Shown: positions 44,350 through 54,068, numbered from the stretch's first letter. The stretch is DNA of 64,000 nt from Sulfitobacter sp. S190 (GCF_025141935.1 NZ_CP081120.1:248001-312000), one strand, 5' to 3'. The notes: generated by a model from the sequence alone, not told the origin. Numbers and translations are program-made.

Positions 44350-45822
44350 TCACTGCGCCCAGCGTACGGCCGTAAGGTCATTGGCTTGGGTCGGCTGGTT
44401 TTCCCAAAGCCCTTCGAGATCGGCGTTCGCCACGGACAAGGCCGCGAGCTGGAACAGATACCCGTTCACGTGATCGGCCGCGATCATGCGCTGGGCATCT
44501 TTGAGCAGTGCAGAACGGGCATCGGGATCGGTGGTGCTGTTCAGATCGGCCATCAGCGACTGGAACGCGGCATTGTCATATTGGAAATAATACTCCGGGT
44601 TCGCATAGATGCCGATGTCCATCGGTTCGGTATGGCTGACGATGCTGAGGCCGAAATTCTTGCCGCGGAACACGGTCTCCAGCCACTGGGCCCATTCCAC
44701 ATTGGTGATTTTGGCGTCTATCCCGACCTGCGCCAGTTGTGCCGCGACGATTTCACCGCCGCGCCGGGCATAGGAGGGGGGGGGCAGGTGCAGTGTCGTT
44801 TCGAACCCGTCGGCAAAGCCCGCTTCGGCCAAAAGGGCCCGTGCCCGGTCAGGGTCATAGGCGCTGTCGGCTGTCAGATCGACATAGGCCGGATTATGGG
44901 GCGCGAAATGGGTGCCGATGGGCGTGCCGTAGCCGAACATGGCACCGTCGATTATCGCCTGTCGGTCGATGGCATGGGCCACCGCGGCGCGGACCTGTGG
45001 ATTGTCAAACGGGGGCTGCTGGTTGTTGATCGACAGGATGGTCTCGCCCTCGGTCGATCCGACAAGCACCTGAAAGCGCGGGTCGGCTTCGAACTGCGGC
45101 AGGTTCTCGGGCGCGGGAAAACCGGAAAAAGCGTCGATATCCTCCGCCATCATCGCAGCGAAGGCGGCGGTGGGGTCCGAGATGAATTTGAAGGTCGCGG
45201 CAGACAGCACCGCCGGCGTGCCCCAATAGGTGTCGTTGCGCACCAGTTCGACCTTGTCGCCCTGTGTCCAGCTGTCGAACTTGAACGCCCCCGTGCCGAT
45301 GGGGGTCTGTTTGATGGTGTCGATGCTTTCAGGGGCCACGATGACCGCATCGCCCCATGCCAGGTTGAACAGCATGTTGCCGTTGGCTTCGCTCAGCGTA
45401 ATTTCGACCGTCATCGGGTCCACAACGGTGACTTTCGAGATCGCGGCATAGAGTGCCTTTTGCGCATTGGCGCTGTCTTCGGCCCCGATCCGGTCGAGGG
45501 TGAATTTGACATCCTCGGCGTCCATCGTGCTGCCGTCGTGGAACGTCACGCCGTCCTGAAGCGTGAAGGTATAGGTCAGCCCGTCGTCCGAAATTTCCCA
45601 GGATTTGGCGAGCCCCGGAACCACCGCGCCATTCCGGTCAAAGCGTGTCAGCCCCTCGAAAACATTGGCATACAGGACGCTGTCGATCGCACCTGCGGCA
45701 GCGCTGGTCGGGTCCAAATGCGGTGGTTCAAGCTGGATGGCGATGGTGATGTCGTCCTTGGACCAAGCGGCCCCGGCAGTCAGCGCCACAGTGGTGGTGG
45801 TGAGGATCAGATTGCGGATCAT
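44350..45822 (-). CDS. Peptide ABC transporter substrate-binding protein (family 5)
   Basis: A 490-residue DppA/OppA-type periplasmic protein with signal peptide (LILTTTTVALTAGAAWS). It contains LTRFDRNGAVVPGLAKSWEI, YTFTLQDGVTFHDGSTMDAE, INNQQPPFDNPQVRAAVAHA and the C-terminal helices typical of cluster C binding proteins. It is the likely partner of the permeases and ATPase encoded 1.4-6 kb downstream, though a deacetylase gene on the other strand lies between. Confidence 0.92.
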   Translation of the reverse strand: MIRNLILTTTTVALTAGAAWSKDDITIAIQLEPPHLDPTSAAAGAIDSVLYANVFEGLTRFDRNGAVVPGLAKSWEISDDGLTYTFTLQDGVTFHDGSTMDAEDVKFTLDRIGAEDSANAQKALYAAISKVTVVDPMTVEITLSEANGNMLFNLAWGDAVIVAPESIDTIKQTPIGTGAFKFDSWTQGDKVELVRNDTYWGTPAVLSAATFKFISDPTAAFAAMMAEDIDAFSGFPAPENLPQFEADPRFQVLVGSTEGETILSINNQQPPFDNPQVRAAVAHAIDRQAIIDGAMFGYGTPIGTHFAPHNPAYVDLTADSAYDPDRARALLAEAGFADGFETTLHLPPPSYARRGGEIVAAQLAQVGIDAKITNVEWAQWLETVFRGKNFGLSIVSHTEPMDIGIYANPEYYFQYDNAAFQSLMADLNSTTDPDARSALLKDAQRMIAADHVNGYLFQLAALSVANADLEGLWENQPTQANDLTAVRWAQ

Positions 45823-45966
45823 GGCGGGTTTTTCCGTTGTTGTTTCTGGCGATCTGCCTTGCAGCTTTCCCTACTACGTTGCGTTTAGCAAGGATTCGGG
45901 CAGTGGCAGACGGGGGGGTGGCCTGCTATAGCGGGGCAAATATTTACCAAGCGAAAGGTCGCGATC

Positions 45967-46800
45967 ATGAGCGCCACCGCCCCCAAGAAAGCCCCTCTGC
46001 CGGACGATATCCGGGCCCGAAAAGGTGGCGTTCCCCTGGTCAGTCTGACTGCCTACACCACGCCCATGGCGCAGATGATGGACCCGCATTGCGACTTTGT
46101 GCTGGTGGGTGACAGCGTAGGAATGGTGCTGCACGGTCTGCCATCGACGCTGGGTGTGACGATGGAAATGATGATCCTGCACGGCCAGGCCGTCGCGCGG
46201 GGGCTGAGCGGTGCGATGATGGTCATCGACATGCCCTTCGGCAGTTATGAGCGCAGCCGCGAGCAGGCTTTTGACAATGCCGCCCGCCTGATGGCCGAAA
46301 CCGGCGCGGGTGCCGTCAAGCTCGAGGGGGGCGTGGCCATGGCCGAAACAATAGCGTTTCTGGTGGCCCGCGGCATTCCCGTTATGGCGCATGTGGGTCT
46401 GACACCTCAGTCGATCAACACGCTGGGCGGCTACAAGGTCCAAGGGCGCGGTGCTGCCGGGGATGCGATGATGGCCGATGCAAAGGCCGTTGCTGCGGCC
46501 GGGGCTTTTGCGGTGGTGCTGGAAAAAGTGCCGCAAACGCTGGCCGATGCCGTGACTGCCGCCGTCGATATTCCCACGATCGGGATCGGCGCGTCGGCGG
46601 GATGCGACGGCCAGATCCTTGTCGTGGACGATATGCTGGGTCTGTTCACGGCGTTCAAAGCAAAATTCGTCAAGCGCTACGCAGAGCTGGGCGCGACAGG
46701 TGCCGATGCGATTGCGGCCTATGCCGAGGATGTGCGCGCACGGCGCTTTCCCGGCCCCGAGCATGTCTTTGCCGATACGGCACCGGAACCGCGCAAATGA
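45967..46800 (+). CDS. panB: 3-methyl-2-oxobutanoate hydroxymethyltransferase
   Basis: 277 residues, the first committed step of pantothenate synthesis. It has [80 protein letters not shown] and [19 protein letters not shown]. It overlaps panC by 4 bp (ATGA). Confidence 0.97.
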   Translation: MSATAPKKAPLPDDIRARKGGVPLVSLTAYTTPMAQMMDPHCDFVLVGDSVGMVLHGLPSTLGVTMEMMILHGQAVARGLSGAMMVIDMPFGSYERSREQAFDNAARLMAETGAGAVKLEGGVAMAETIAFLVARGIPVMAHVGLTPQSINTLGGYKVQGRGAAGDAMMADAKAVAAAGAFAVVLEKVPQTLADAVTAAVDIPTIGIGASAGCDGQILVVDDMLGLFTAFKAKFVKRYAELGATGADAIAAYAEDVRARRFPGPEHVFADTAPEPRK

Positions 46801-47648
46801 GCGCGCCGATCGTTCGGACGCGCGCGGAGCTGCGGGCAATGACCGCCGGTTGGCGACGCGCCGGAGAGACGATCGGGGTGGTTCCCACGATGGGCGCGTT
46901 GCACGATGGCCATCTGAGCCTTGTGGCGCGGGCGAAATCCACGGCGGACCGTGTTATCGTCACCATTTTCGTCAACCCCAAGCAGTTCAACAATCCCGAA
47001 GACCTGAAGAACTATCCCCGCACCGAGCATGAGGATGCGCGCAAACTCGAGCGTTTCGGGGTCGATGCCATCTACGTGCCGGACGGCGCACAGATGTACC
47101 CGGAGGGCTTTGCCACCAACGTCAGCGTGACCCGCATGACCGATATTCTGTGCGGTGCGCATCGGGCCGGGCATTTTGACGGTGTTGCGACCGTCGTCGC
47201 CAAGTTGTTTCTGCAGACCTCTGCCGATTTTGCATTCTTCGGCGAAAAGGATTTTCAGCAGTTGCAGGTCGTGCGGCGGATGGCCCGTGATCTGGACATT
47301 CCGGTGGAGGTGATCGGCTGCCCGACCATCCGCGAGATTGACGGTCTGGCCATGTCATCGCGCAATCTTTTGCTGTCGGACCGCGCACGCGCGCGTGCCG
47401 CAACGTTGTACGAGGTAATGGAGGATATGGGCGACGCGCTGAGCGCCGGGGCCTTGGTGGCAGATCTGCTTTCTGATGCCCGCAGGCGGCTGGACGCGGC
47501 GGGGTTTGGCGAGATCGACTATCTCGAGCTGCGCCGCAATGACACGCTCGACCTGCTGGAGCGTGCCGAGGTGCCCGCCCGCCTGTTCGCCGCCGTGTGG
47601 ATGGCGGGTGTGCGGTTGATCGACAACATCGACGTGACGCCCGCCTGA
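46797..47648 (+). CDS. panC: Pantothenate synthetase
   Basis: A 283-residue ATP-dependent ligase joining pantoate and beta-alanine. The HIGH-type motif is [64 protein letters not shown] and the KMSKS-region [11 protein letters not shown] follow. The start is the ATG overlapping the panB stop, giving a two-gene pan operon. Confidence 0.97.
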   Translation: MSAPIVRTRAELRAMTAGWRRAGETIGVVPTMGALHDGHLSLVARAKSTADRVIVTIFVNPKQFNNPEDLKNYPRTEHEDARKLERFGVDAIYVPDGAQMYPEGFATNVSVTRMTDILCGAHRAGHFDGVATVVAKLFLQTSADFAFFGEKDFQQLQVVRRMARDLDIPVEVIGCPTIREIDGLAMSSRNLLLSDRARARAATLYEVMEDMGDALSAGALVADLLSDARRRLDAAGFGEIDYLELRRNDTLDLLERAEVPARLFAAVWMAGVRLIDNIDVTPA

Positions 47649-47704
47649 GCATTGCGCTGTCGCGGGCCTGACGTTACACCGCGCGTTTTGCGAGGGAGCG
47701 GAGC

Positions 47705-48946
47705 ATGGCGGTACTGGGTGTAGATTTCGGAACGTCCAATTCTGCGGCCGCTGTGATGCGCGACGGCATCCCCTTCATCATCCCGCTGGAGCCCGCGGCG
47801 CAGACCTTGCCAACGGCGGTGTTTTTCGACTTTGACGCGCGGCGGATGAGTGTCGGATCGCCCGCAGGGGCGGCGCTTTTGGCAGGGGACGAGGGCCGCT
47901 ACATGCGCGCGCTCAAGAGCCTTCTGGGCACTGCATTGATGCGCGAGACGCGGAACCTGCTGGGCGAACGGATCGATTTCATCGAGATCACCGCGCGGTT
48001 CCTGCGCGAGATCAAGCGCCGTGCCGAAGCGGCCACAGGCGAGCCCTACGACAAGGTTCTGTCGGGCCGACCGGTGCGGTTTCATTCGGCGGATTCCACG
48101 CGCAATGCGCAGGCCGAGATTGACCTGCGCGATTGCTATCTGGCGGCAGGCTTTGACGATGTCCGGTTCATGCCCGAGCCCGAAGCGGCGGCGCTGGCCA
48201 ACCGGGGTGTGCTGGCCCCGGGCGATCTGGGGCTGGTGGTGGACATCGGGGGTGGTACGTCGGATTTTACCCTGTTCCGGAACGGTGACGCGGGGATCGA
48301 TATTCTGGCCAGCAACGGGGTGCGCATCGGCGGGACCGACTTTGACCGCACGCTGAGCATTAATCATGTGATGACCCATTTGGGGCGCGGCAGTCAGATC
48401 AAACACGCCTTTGGCAGCGACACGCACACGGCTCCGGCGACGATCTTCAACGATCTGGCAACCTGGCAGAAAATTCCCTTTCTCTATGCCCCCGAGGCGC
48501 GGCGGCTGGCCAAGGATCTGGCGCAATACGCGGCCGAACCTGTCAAGCTGGGGCGGCTGGTGTCGGTGCTGGCCGACGAGTTGGGCCACGATATCGCGTT
48601 TGCGGTGGAAGCGGGCAAGATTGCCGCCAATGGCGCCGGTGCCGGTGTGATCGACCTTGCGGAAGTGGAACGCGGGCTGGCCGCCCCGGTGACGGACGCC
48701 GATCTGGACCGGAGCCTGAGACCGCTGGCGGAGGAGGTGTCGCAGGCGGCTGTCGATACCGTGGCCGCGGCGGGCCTGCCGGTGGACGCGGTGACACATC
48801 TGATTTTCGTGGGCGGGTCGAGCCTGATGCAGGTGATCGAGCGCGCGCTCAGGGCGCGGTTCGCGACGGCCCGTTTGCACCGCGGCGCGGCGCTGACCGC
48901 CATCATCGATGGTCTGGCGCTGAATGCGGAAGCGGCGTTCGCCTAA
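47705..48946 (+). CDS. Hsp70-like ATPase (YegD type)
   Basis: A 413-residue actin/Hsp70-fold protein with only the nucleotide-binding domain. Phosphate loops are VLGVDFGTSNSAAAVM and VVDIGGGTSDFTLF, and the adenosine motif is FVGGSSLMQVIERALRARF. The substrate-binding domain of DnaK is absent, as in E. coli YegD. The end overlaps the convergent deacylase gene by 4 bp. Confidence 0.92.
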   Translation: MAVLGVDFGTSNSAAAVMRDGIPFIIPLEPAAQTLPTAVFFDFDARRMSVGSPAGAALLAGDEGRYMRALKSLLGTALMRETRNLLGERIDFIEITARFLREIKRRAEAATGEPYDKVLSGRPVRFHSADSTRNAQAEIDLRDCYLAAGFDDVRFMPEPEAAALANRGVLAPGDLGLVVDIGGGTSDFTLFRNGDAGIDILASNGVRIGGTDFDRTLSINHVMTHLGRGSQIKHAFGSDTHTAPATIFNDLATWQKIPFLYAPEARRLAKDLAQYAAEPVKLGRLVSVLADELGHDIAFAVEAGKIAANGAGAGVIDLAEVERGLAAPVTDADLDRSLRPLAEEVSQAAVDTVAAAGLPVDAVTHLIFVGGSSLMQVIERALRARFATARLHRGAALTAIIDGLALNAEAAFA

Positions 48947-50220
48947 CGGCCCAGCAATAGTGTCTCGAGCGTGGCGCCCATGACGCAGGCGCTGTCGAGC
49001 ATATCATCCACGCCGATCCATTCATCCGGTTTGTGTGCCAGCTCCAGAACGCCCGGACCATAGGCGATACAGTTCTTCAGTTTGCCGATGCGGTCGATGT
49101 GTTTCTGGTCATAGGTACCGGGCGAGGCCACGTATTGCGGTGCCGTGCCGATCACGTCTTCGATCGCGGCAGCGACGGTGGTGACAATCGGGGCCTGCCT
49201 GTCGGTCATGGAGGGCAGCACGGCGTTGAGCTCTGTCAGTTCATAGTCGAAATCGGGCCGTGTGTCGCGCAGACCTTCGAGCAGGTTGGTCACTTCGTCG
49301 CGGACCTGTTCGATCGGTTCTTCGGCCAGAAACCGGCGGTCGATCACGATGCGGCAGCTGTCGGGGACACAGTGCGCGGGCAGGCCGGTGAAATCGTCGT
49401 CCTGTTCTTTCTGGCCGCCGTGGATCGAATTGATGTTCATGGTGGATTGCCGCGCCCCTTCGGGTACGACGGGCATGTCGGTTGTGCGCTGCGCCATGGC
49501 AGGGAAAAGCTTGTCCTCGAATTCGGACAGGACGGCCCCCATATGGCGCACGGCGCAGTCGCCCAGAAAAGGCATCGAGCCGTGGGCGATTTCGCCTTTG
49601 GTTTCGATTTCGGCCCACCAGCCGCCGCGATGGCCAAGGCAGATGCGGTCCTTGTTCAGCGGTTCGGGAATGATCACGTGTTGCACGCGGGCGGGGTCGA
49701 AATATCCGCGCTCCGCGAGATAGGCGACGCCGCCGTAGCCGCCGCTTTCTTCGTCCGCGGTGCCCGAGATTTCGATGCTGCCGGAGAAGTCGGGGTGGGT
49801 TTCGATGAACGCTTCGGCGGCGATGATCGATGCTGCCAATCCGCCTTTCATGTCGCAGGCGCCACGCCCGTAGATGCGCCCGTCGTGCAGCGTGGCGGCA
49901 AAGGGGTCAAAGCTCCAGCCCGCGCCGACTTCGACGACGTCGGTATGGCTGTTGAAATGCACACAGTCGCCCGGATGTGCACCGGTGCGCCGCGCGATGA
50001 TGTTCCAGCGGGGGTATGTGTCGCTGTCGCCCGGCGTGCCGTGAGCGCGGATCAGTTCGGTGTCGAATCCATGCGCCGAAAGGCGGGTATCGAGGTATTC
50101 GCAGATGGCGCGATAATCCTGACCCGGCGGATTGAGCGTCGGGATGCGGATCAGATCTTGCGTCAGGGCGATCAGCGCGTCTCGCCGGGTGCGGATGGTG
50201 CGCGAAAGGGCGGTATCCAT
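48943..50220 (-). CDS. ArgE/DapE family metallo-deacylase
   Basis: A 425-residue M20 peptidase-family enzyme. Metal ligands and catalytic residues appear in FNSHTDVVEVG (His, Asp), GRGACDMKGGLAASI (Asp), GTADEESGGYGG (Glu-Glu) and SPGTYDQKHIDRIGK (His). Members remove acyl groups from acetylornithine or succinyl-diaminopimelate, but the family also holds catabolic amidases. It is not in an arginine or lysine operon, so the precise substrate is open. Confidence 0.92.
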   Translation of the reverse strand: MDTALSRTIRTRRDALIALTQDLIRIPTLNPPGQDYRAICEYLDTRLSAHGFDTELIRAHGTPGDSDTYPRWNIIARRTGAHPGDCVHFNSHTDVVEVGAGWSFDPFAATLHDGRIYGRGACDMKGGLAASIIAAEAFIETHPDFSGSIEISGTADEESGGYGGVAYLAERGYFDPARVQHVIIPEPLNKDRICLGHRGGWWAEIETKGEIAHGSMPFLGDCAVRHMGAVLSEFEDKLFPAMAQRTTDMPVVPEGARQSTMNINSIHGGQKEQDDDFTGLPAHCVPDSCRIVIDRRFLAEEPIEQVRDEVTNLLEGLRDTRPDFDYELTELNAVLPSMTDRQAPIVTTVAAAIEDVIGTAPQYVASPGTYDQKHIDRIGKLKNCIAYGPGVLELAHKPDEWIGVDDMLDSACVMGATLETLLLGR

Positions 50221-50371
50221 GAGCGGTGTCCTCTAGCCAATGGGCCGTGCGTTCGTATCATTGCGCATCCCTGACCCGGCGCAAGTGTGAAATCCGCTGC
50301 ACATACGCTGGCCGCTGGGTTTTGTGCGAAAGCGGGCTATGTCGCACGGGAAGTCAGAAAAGAGCATTGCC

Positions 50372-51220
50372 ATGTCACCGTTGATCACACCGCACCACTA
50401 CAAGAAAACCGCCGAGCAGGAGGAAGAGGACAAGACAGTCTCCGATGCAACGGCGCTTTCGCCCAAGCTGATTTACGAAGTCATTCGCCGCGAAGGCGAG
50501 GAGGAGTTGAGCCGCTCCAAACGGTCGTTGTTCTGGTCGGGTATCGCGGCCGGTATCCTGATCAGCCTGTCGGTGCTGGGCGAGGCGATTTTCCGAACCT
50601 ACCTGCCGGAAACGCCATCGCGGTATCTGATCGAGAACCTTGGCTATTCATTGGGCTTTCTCGCCGTGATCATGGGGCGGATGCAGCTCTTTACCGAAAA
50701 CACCATCACCACGGTCCTGCCCATCATGCAGGAACGAACGCTCAATGCCGTTGGTTGCATGCTGCGGCTGTGGGGGATCGTACTGTTCGCCAATGTTGTC
50801 GGCGCGTTCGCGATCGCGGCGCTTTATGTCTTTACGCCCGCGCTGCCGCCCGAACTGATGCCCGCGATCTTTGAATTGTCCGAGCACGCCACTGGCATGC
50901 CGCCGCTCGAAGGGTTCAGCCGTGCGATCCCCGCGGGCATCATCGTGGCGCTAATCGTGTGGATGCTGCCGCAGGCAGCGGAGGCGGCGTTTTTCCTGAT
51001 CCTGACGTTCACGTGGCTGATTGCCGCGGGTGATTTCACCCACATCGTTGCAGGGTCCGTCGAGATGGCGATCCTGATCCTGAGCGGGCAATTGGGGGCA
51101 TATGACGCGCTATTCGGCTTCTTCATTCCCGTACTGACAGGCAACATCATTGGCGGTACGCTTATCTTCACGCTGGTGGCTTGGGGACAGGTACGCGATG
51201 ACATCGAAGAATCGAAATAG
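50372..51220 (+). CDS. Formate/nitrite transporter (FNT) family protein
   Basis: About 282 residues, with an N-terminal acidic region and six helices: SLFWSGIAAGILISLSVLGE, FLAVIMGRMQLFTENTITTV, LWGIVLFANVVGAFAIAALY, IPAGIIVALIVWMLPQAAEA, FLILTFTWLIAAGDFTHIVA and FFIPVLTGNIIGGTLIFTLV. FTENT and the TGNIIGG pattern are typical of the YfdC-like branch of FNT channels. The start is uncertain; an ATG at 50339 would add 11 residues. It is followed 18 bp later by a YihY gene. Confidence 0.88.
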   Translation: MSPLITPHHYKKTAEQEEEDKTVSDATALSPKLIYEVIRREGEEELSRSKRSLFWSGIAAGILISLSVLGEAIFRTYLPETPSRYLIENLGYSLGFLAVIMGRMQLFTENTITTVLPIMQERTLNAVGCMLRLWGIVLFANVVGAFAIAALYVFTPALPPELMPAIFELSEHATGMPPLEGFSRAIPAGIIVALIVWMLPQAAEAAFFLILTFTWLIAAGDFTHIVAGSVEMAILILSGQLGAYDALFGFFIPVLTGNIIGGTLIFTLVAWGQVRDDIEESK

Positions 51221-51238
51221 CGCAATGTTGACGGCGCG

Positions 51239-52198
51239 ATGACCGAAACGGCGCCGTCTGCACCCGAACCAAAGCACGAGAGCACGTTCGCGTTGATCTG
51301 GATCTCGCTCAAGGGCGGGGTGACGCAAATTTCTGATTCGAATCTCGCGCTGATTTCGGCGGGCGTGGCGTTCTTTGCGATGCTGTCGCTGTTTCCGGCG
51401 CTTGCGGCCCTGATCGCCGTGATGAGCCTGATCTCGAACCCGGCCGTGGTGGTGGCGCAGCTTGAGGATATGCGCGGGTTGCTACCGCGCGAAGTCTACG
51501 AAATTTTCAACACGCAGATTGTGTCATTGGTTACAACCAGTCCGGACAAACTGGGTGTCGCCGGACTAGTTTCACTGCTGGCGGCGGTATGGTCCGCGCG
51601 GGCCGGTGTTGCGGCGATGATGACCGGTTTGAACGCTGTCTATAAGGAGCCCAACCGCGCGACCGCGTCGCATTACGTGCGGGCCATTTTGCTGACTGTG
51701 GCGCTTGTGGGTGTTGGCATTGTGTCATTGTTGACGCTGGTGGTGGCGCCGGTGGTTCTGGCGTTCTTTCCGCTCGGCTGGGTCGGTACGATACTGGTCG
51801 AACTGCTGCGCTGGGGGATCGCGATTTCGGTGCTTCTGGCGGGGGTTACCGTGCTGTACCGATTTGGCCCCAATCGCGGAAAACTGCATCGCCGCGTGCT
51901 GCGCCCCGGCGTTGTTTTTTCGGTGATCAGCTGGGCGCTTCTGTCGATCCTGTTTTCGTTCTATGCCGCGAATTTCGGCAATTATAACCAGGTATATGGC
52001 TCAATCGGCGCGGTGATCGCGATGTTGGTCTGGCTGTGGATCAGCAGTTTCTTGATTTTGCTGGGGGCGGTCGTTAACGCGCAGATTGAGCGGCATTTCT
52101 ATGCCTTGCCGCAGGAAAAGAATCCGTTTGACCAGATGTCGTCGGACGAGGCCAAAAAGTTCCCCGATCCCGAAGACGTGGCGCGCGACGCGCAATAA
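51239..52198 (+). CDS. YihY/BrkB-like membrane protein
   Basis: A 319-residue inner-membrane protein with about six helices. ISAGVAFFAMLSLFPALAAL, VWSARAGVAAMMTGLNAVYK, RVLRPGVVFSVISWALLSIL, and FGNYNQVYGSIGAVIAMLVW with ISSFLILLGAVVNAQIE are the YihY signature segments. The family has often been called RNase BN or virulence factor BrkB, neither established. It is probably co-transcribed with the FNT gene. Confidence 0.94.
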   Translation: MTETAPSAPEPKHESTFALIWISLKGGVTQISDSNLALISAGVAFFAMLSLFPALAALIAVMSLISNPAVVVAQLEDMRGLLPREVYEIFNTQIVSLVTTSPDKLGVAGLVSLLAAVWSARAGVAAMMTGLNAVYKEPNRATASHYVRAILLTVALVGVGIVSLLTLVVAPVVLAFFPLGWVGTILVELLRWGIAISVLLAGVTVLYRFGPNRGKLHRRVLRPGVVFSVISWALLSILFSFYAANFGNYNQVYGSIGAVIAMLVWLWISSFLILLGAVVNAQIERHFYALPQEKNPFDQMSSDEAKKFPDPEDVARDAQ

Positions 52199-52201
52199 CC
52201 G

Positions 52202-52933
52202 CTACATCAACGGGCGGCGGCGGGCGGTTTTGAGTTCGGTCACCGCAATATCGGCCAGCGCCTCAAGATCATTGATCTGAAGAATGCGGTCTGACCAGCT
52301 GGCGAGTTGGCGGTCTTTCAGTTTGCTGAGGGTTTTGTTGGTATGCACCAGCGACAGGCCAAGAGCGTCTGCCACATCGCGCTGCGTATAGGGCAGTTCC
52401 ATCGTGTTGTTGTGCACCATGTTCAGGCTTTCGCCACGCTGGAAGATTTTCACCATCGCCCAGGAGACGGCCTGCATCGCGGTGCGCTGGCCTACTGTCG
52501 CGAGGGTTTCTCCGAGGAAGTGTTCCTCCATCGCCGCGAGCCACGTGATGTCGAATGCGCGTTCGGGGTGATTTTTGAAAAAGCTCCAGAATTCCGAGCG
52601 GTTGAAAACGCACAGACGCATCTGGGTTCGCGCCTCGACCGAGTGGCCCATTTCACCCAAAAGCCCGGCTTGCAGCCCAATGAAATCGCCGGGAAACACG
52701 AAGTTGATGACCTGTTTGCGGCCATCCTTGAGGTGTCTTTCGCGGATGCCCATGCCAGACAAAGCGGTAAAAAGCTGCGGCGCATTCGACCCCTGCATGA
52801 GGATCGGCGTGCCCGGATCAACGGCCAATTCGCCCACCTTGAACCGCTGCATATATTCAACCTCATCGGCTGATAGGCGGAGAAACGCCTCTTTGCGGTT
52901 CAGGGGGCAATATTTACACTGTGTCGTCATCAA
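52202..52933 (-). CDS. Crp/Fnr-family transcriptional regulator
   Basis: A 243-residue regulator. The cyclic-nucleotide-like sensor domain has FVFPGDFIGLQAGLLGEMGH and a helix-turn-helix follows in LPYTQRDVADALGLSLVHTN with KTLSKL. Two N-terminal cysteines (CKYCPLNR) are present, but not the four-cysteine pattern needed for an FNR iron-sulfur cluster, so the signal is unknown. It is divergent from the pseudo-receiver gene, 64 bp away, and convergent with the YihY gene. Confidence 0.9.
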   Translation of the reverse strand: MMTTQCKYCPLNRKEAFLRLSADEVEYMQRFKVGELAVDPGTPILMQGSNAPQLFTALSGMGIRERHLKDGRKQVINFVFPGDFIGLQAGLLGEMGHSVEARTQMRLCVFNRSEFWSFFKNHPERAFDITWLAAMEEHFLGETLATVGQRTAMQAVSWAMVKIFQRGESLNMVHNNTMELPYTQRDVADALGLSLVHTNKTLSKLKDRQLASWSDRILQINDLEALADIAVTELKTARRRPLM

Positions 52934-52997
52934 AAAGGCCCTATCGGTATGTCACAGTTTATAGCAGAGCGAGGCTGTGCTTCGTAAAGACTGCCCC

Positions 52998-53384
52998 ATG
53001 AAACAGGATAACAGCTCCCCGTCTTTTCTCGTCTTTGAGCAAGATCATTTTGTTCTCTCCGATATCAGCGAACTGCTGAGCGATAACTTCGCGGATACGC
53101 GGGTTGTCATGCTCAACGATCTTGAAAGTCTGAGTGCGGTACTGGCTACCACGCTTGGCGAAAAAGCCGTCATCATTTCGGCATTGCCCGAGGAAATCGT
53201 TGCCGCTTCCGGAAAGCTCGAGAAGAGCAAGGGAGACGTCGTTGCCATCATGATCACCGATGCGTCGGACCTCGCGTTGGACGTGAATTTCCCCTGCACG
53301 GTTGTCGTGCGCCCGTTCAGCACCGCAATGCTGTTGGATGCAATCAAGACCGTGATTGGGAACCTGCCGTCATTCCAGTCATGA
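52998..53384 (+). CDS. Degenerate receiver-like (pseudo-response-regulator) protein
   Basis: 128 residues with receiver-like alternation of strands and helices: SFLVFEQDHFVLSDISELLS (acidic patch), KAVIISALPEEIV where the phospho-accepting Asp is expected but Ser/Ala is found, VVAIMITDASDL (conserved Thr position) and CTVVVRPFSTAMLLDAI with Arg in place of the usual Lys before PF. It is therefore probably not phosphorylated. It lies beside the general stress locus. The 3' end overlaps the convergent holin-like gene by 41 bp. Confidence 0.6.
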   Translation: MKQDNSSPSFLVFEQDHFVLSDISELLSDNFADTRVVMLNDLESLSAVLATTLGEKAVIISALPEEIVAASGKLEKSKGDVVAIMITDASDLALDVNFPCTVVVRPFSTAMLLDAIKTVIGNLPSFQS

Positions 53385-53691
53385 ACGCGGTGAGCAATCC
53401 CTGCACCCCGCCGGGAGAATGCGTCGCGCGCATGTCTTGTTTGATGCGTTTCTTGCGCCGCCGTCTCATTGACATGATGGCCAGCGCGATAAGCCCCGCC
53501 CCGGTGTAGAGCGCGCCCATGACGACGGCTGCGATCAGCGGATCAGCCAACCGGACCAGCAGCATCCAGCCCGCGACAGTCCAGAAGGCCACACCTACGG
53601 CAAGCGCGATCCCCGCGCCCAGCCCGATGGCTGCGGCACTGGCCGCGTCTGATACGCCGTGTTCGATGCGGGTGACGAAATGATCCAGCAT
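53344..53691 (-). CDS. Holin-like/YqjE-type small membrane protein
   Basis: 115 residues with two membrane helices (AIGLGAGIALAVGVAFWTVA, LIAAVVMGALYTGAGLIALA) and a very basic C-terminal segment (MRRRRKKRIKQDM). This is the layout of the phage-holin-superfamily partner that commonly follows DUF883 genes. It starts 1 bp after that gene's stop, so it is co-expressed, probably as a membrane stress protein. Confidence 0.75.
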   Translation of the reverse strand: MLDHFVTRIEHGVSDAASAAAIGLGAGIALAVGVAFWTVAGWMLLVRLADPLIAAVVMGALYTGAGLIALAIMSMRRRRKKRIKQDMRATHSPGGVQGLLTAFMTGMTAGSQSRS

Positions 53692-53692
53692 A

Positions 53693-54007
53693 TCAGCGGC
53701 GGTTTGTTATGACCAAACCGACCAGAAACCCAAAGCCCGCGGCCAGGCTCAGCGCCGTTGCCGGTTGGGTGCGGATGAATTCCTCTGTCTGGTCCTGCAT
53801 TTCGGCCGCGCGGGCAAAGCCTGCATCCTTGATCTCAGCCGCTTTTGCCTTCGCAGCGGCGGCGGCTTCGTCCTTTTTGGCGGCGCCAAAGCTCGAGATC
53901 GTGTCGGTCAACGACGCGATGTCATCTTTAAGCACCTGGATTTGCAACGAGAGGTCCTCGACGTTCACGTCTTTGTTCTTTGTCCCGTTGACGGATGAAT
54001 TTGCCAT
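53693..54007 (-). CDS. DUF883 (ElaB/YqjD-like) membrane-anchored stress protein
   Basis: 104 residues: a helical alanine/lysine-rich region (VEDLSLQIQVLKDDIASLTD; KKDEAAAAAKAKAAEI) then TQPATALSLAAGFGFLVGLV as one C-terminal membrane helix, ending ITNRR. This matches ElaB/YqjD ribosome-associated inner-membrane proteins induced in stationary phase. The ATG at 54007 has AGGAG at good spacing; two residues longer is possible. A full EcfG-type promoter lies just upstream. Confidence 0.85.
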   Translation of the reverse strand: MANSSVNGTKNKDVNVEDLSLQIQVLKDDIASLTDTISSFGAAKKDEAAAAAKAKAAEIKDAGFARAAEMQDQTEEFIRTQPATALSLAAGFGFLVGLVITNRR

Positions 54008-54043
54008 TGCCATGTCTCCTTTTAGAGCGACTATTGCTGTGCC

Positions 54044-54068
54044 AACGCCTTGGCCCGAGTTTTGTTCC
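54044..54068 (-). promoter_or_regulatory. EcfG-type promoter of the DUF883-holin operon
   Basis: On the minus strand, GGAAC (54068-54064), 16 nt, CGTT (54047-54044): a full consensus match, 37 nt before the ATG at 54007. Confidence 0.72.
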
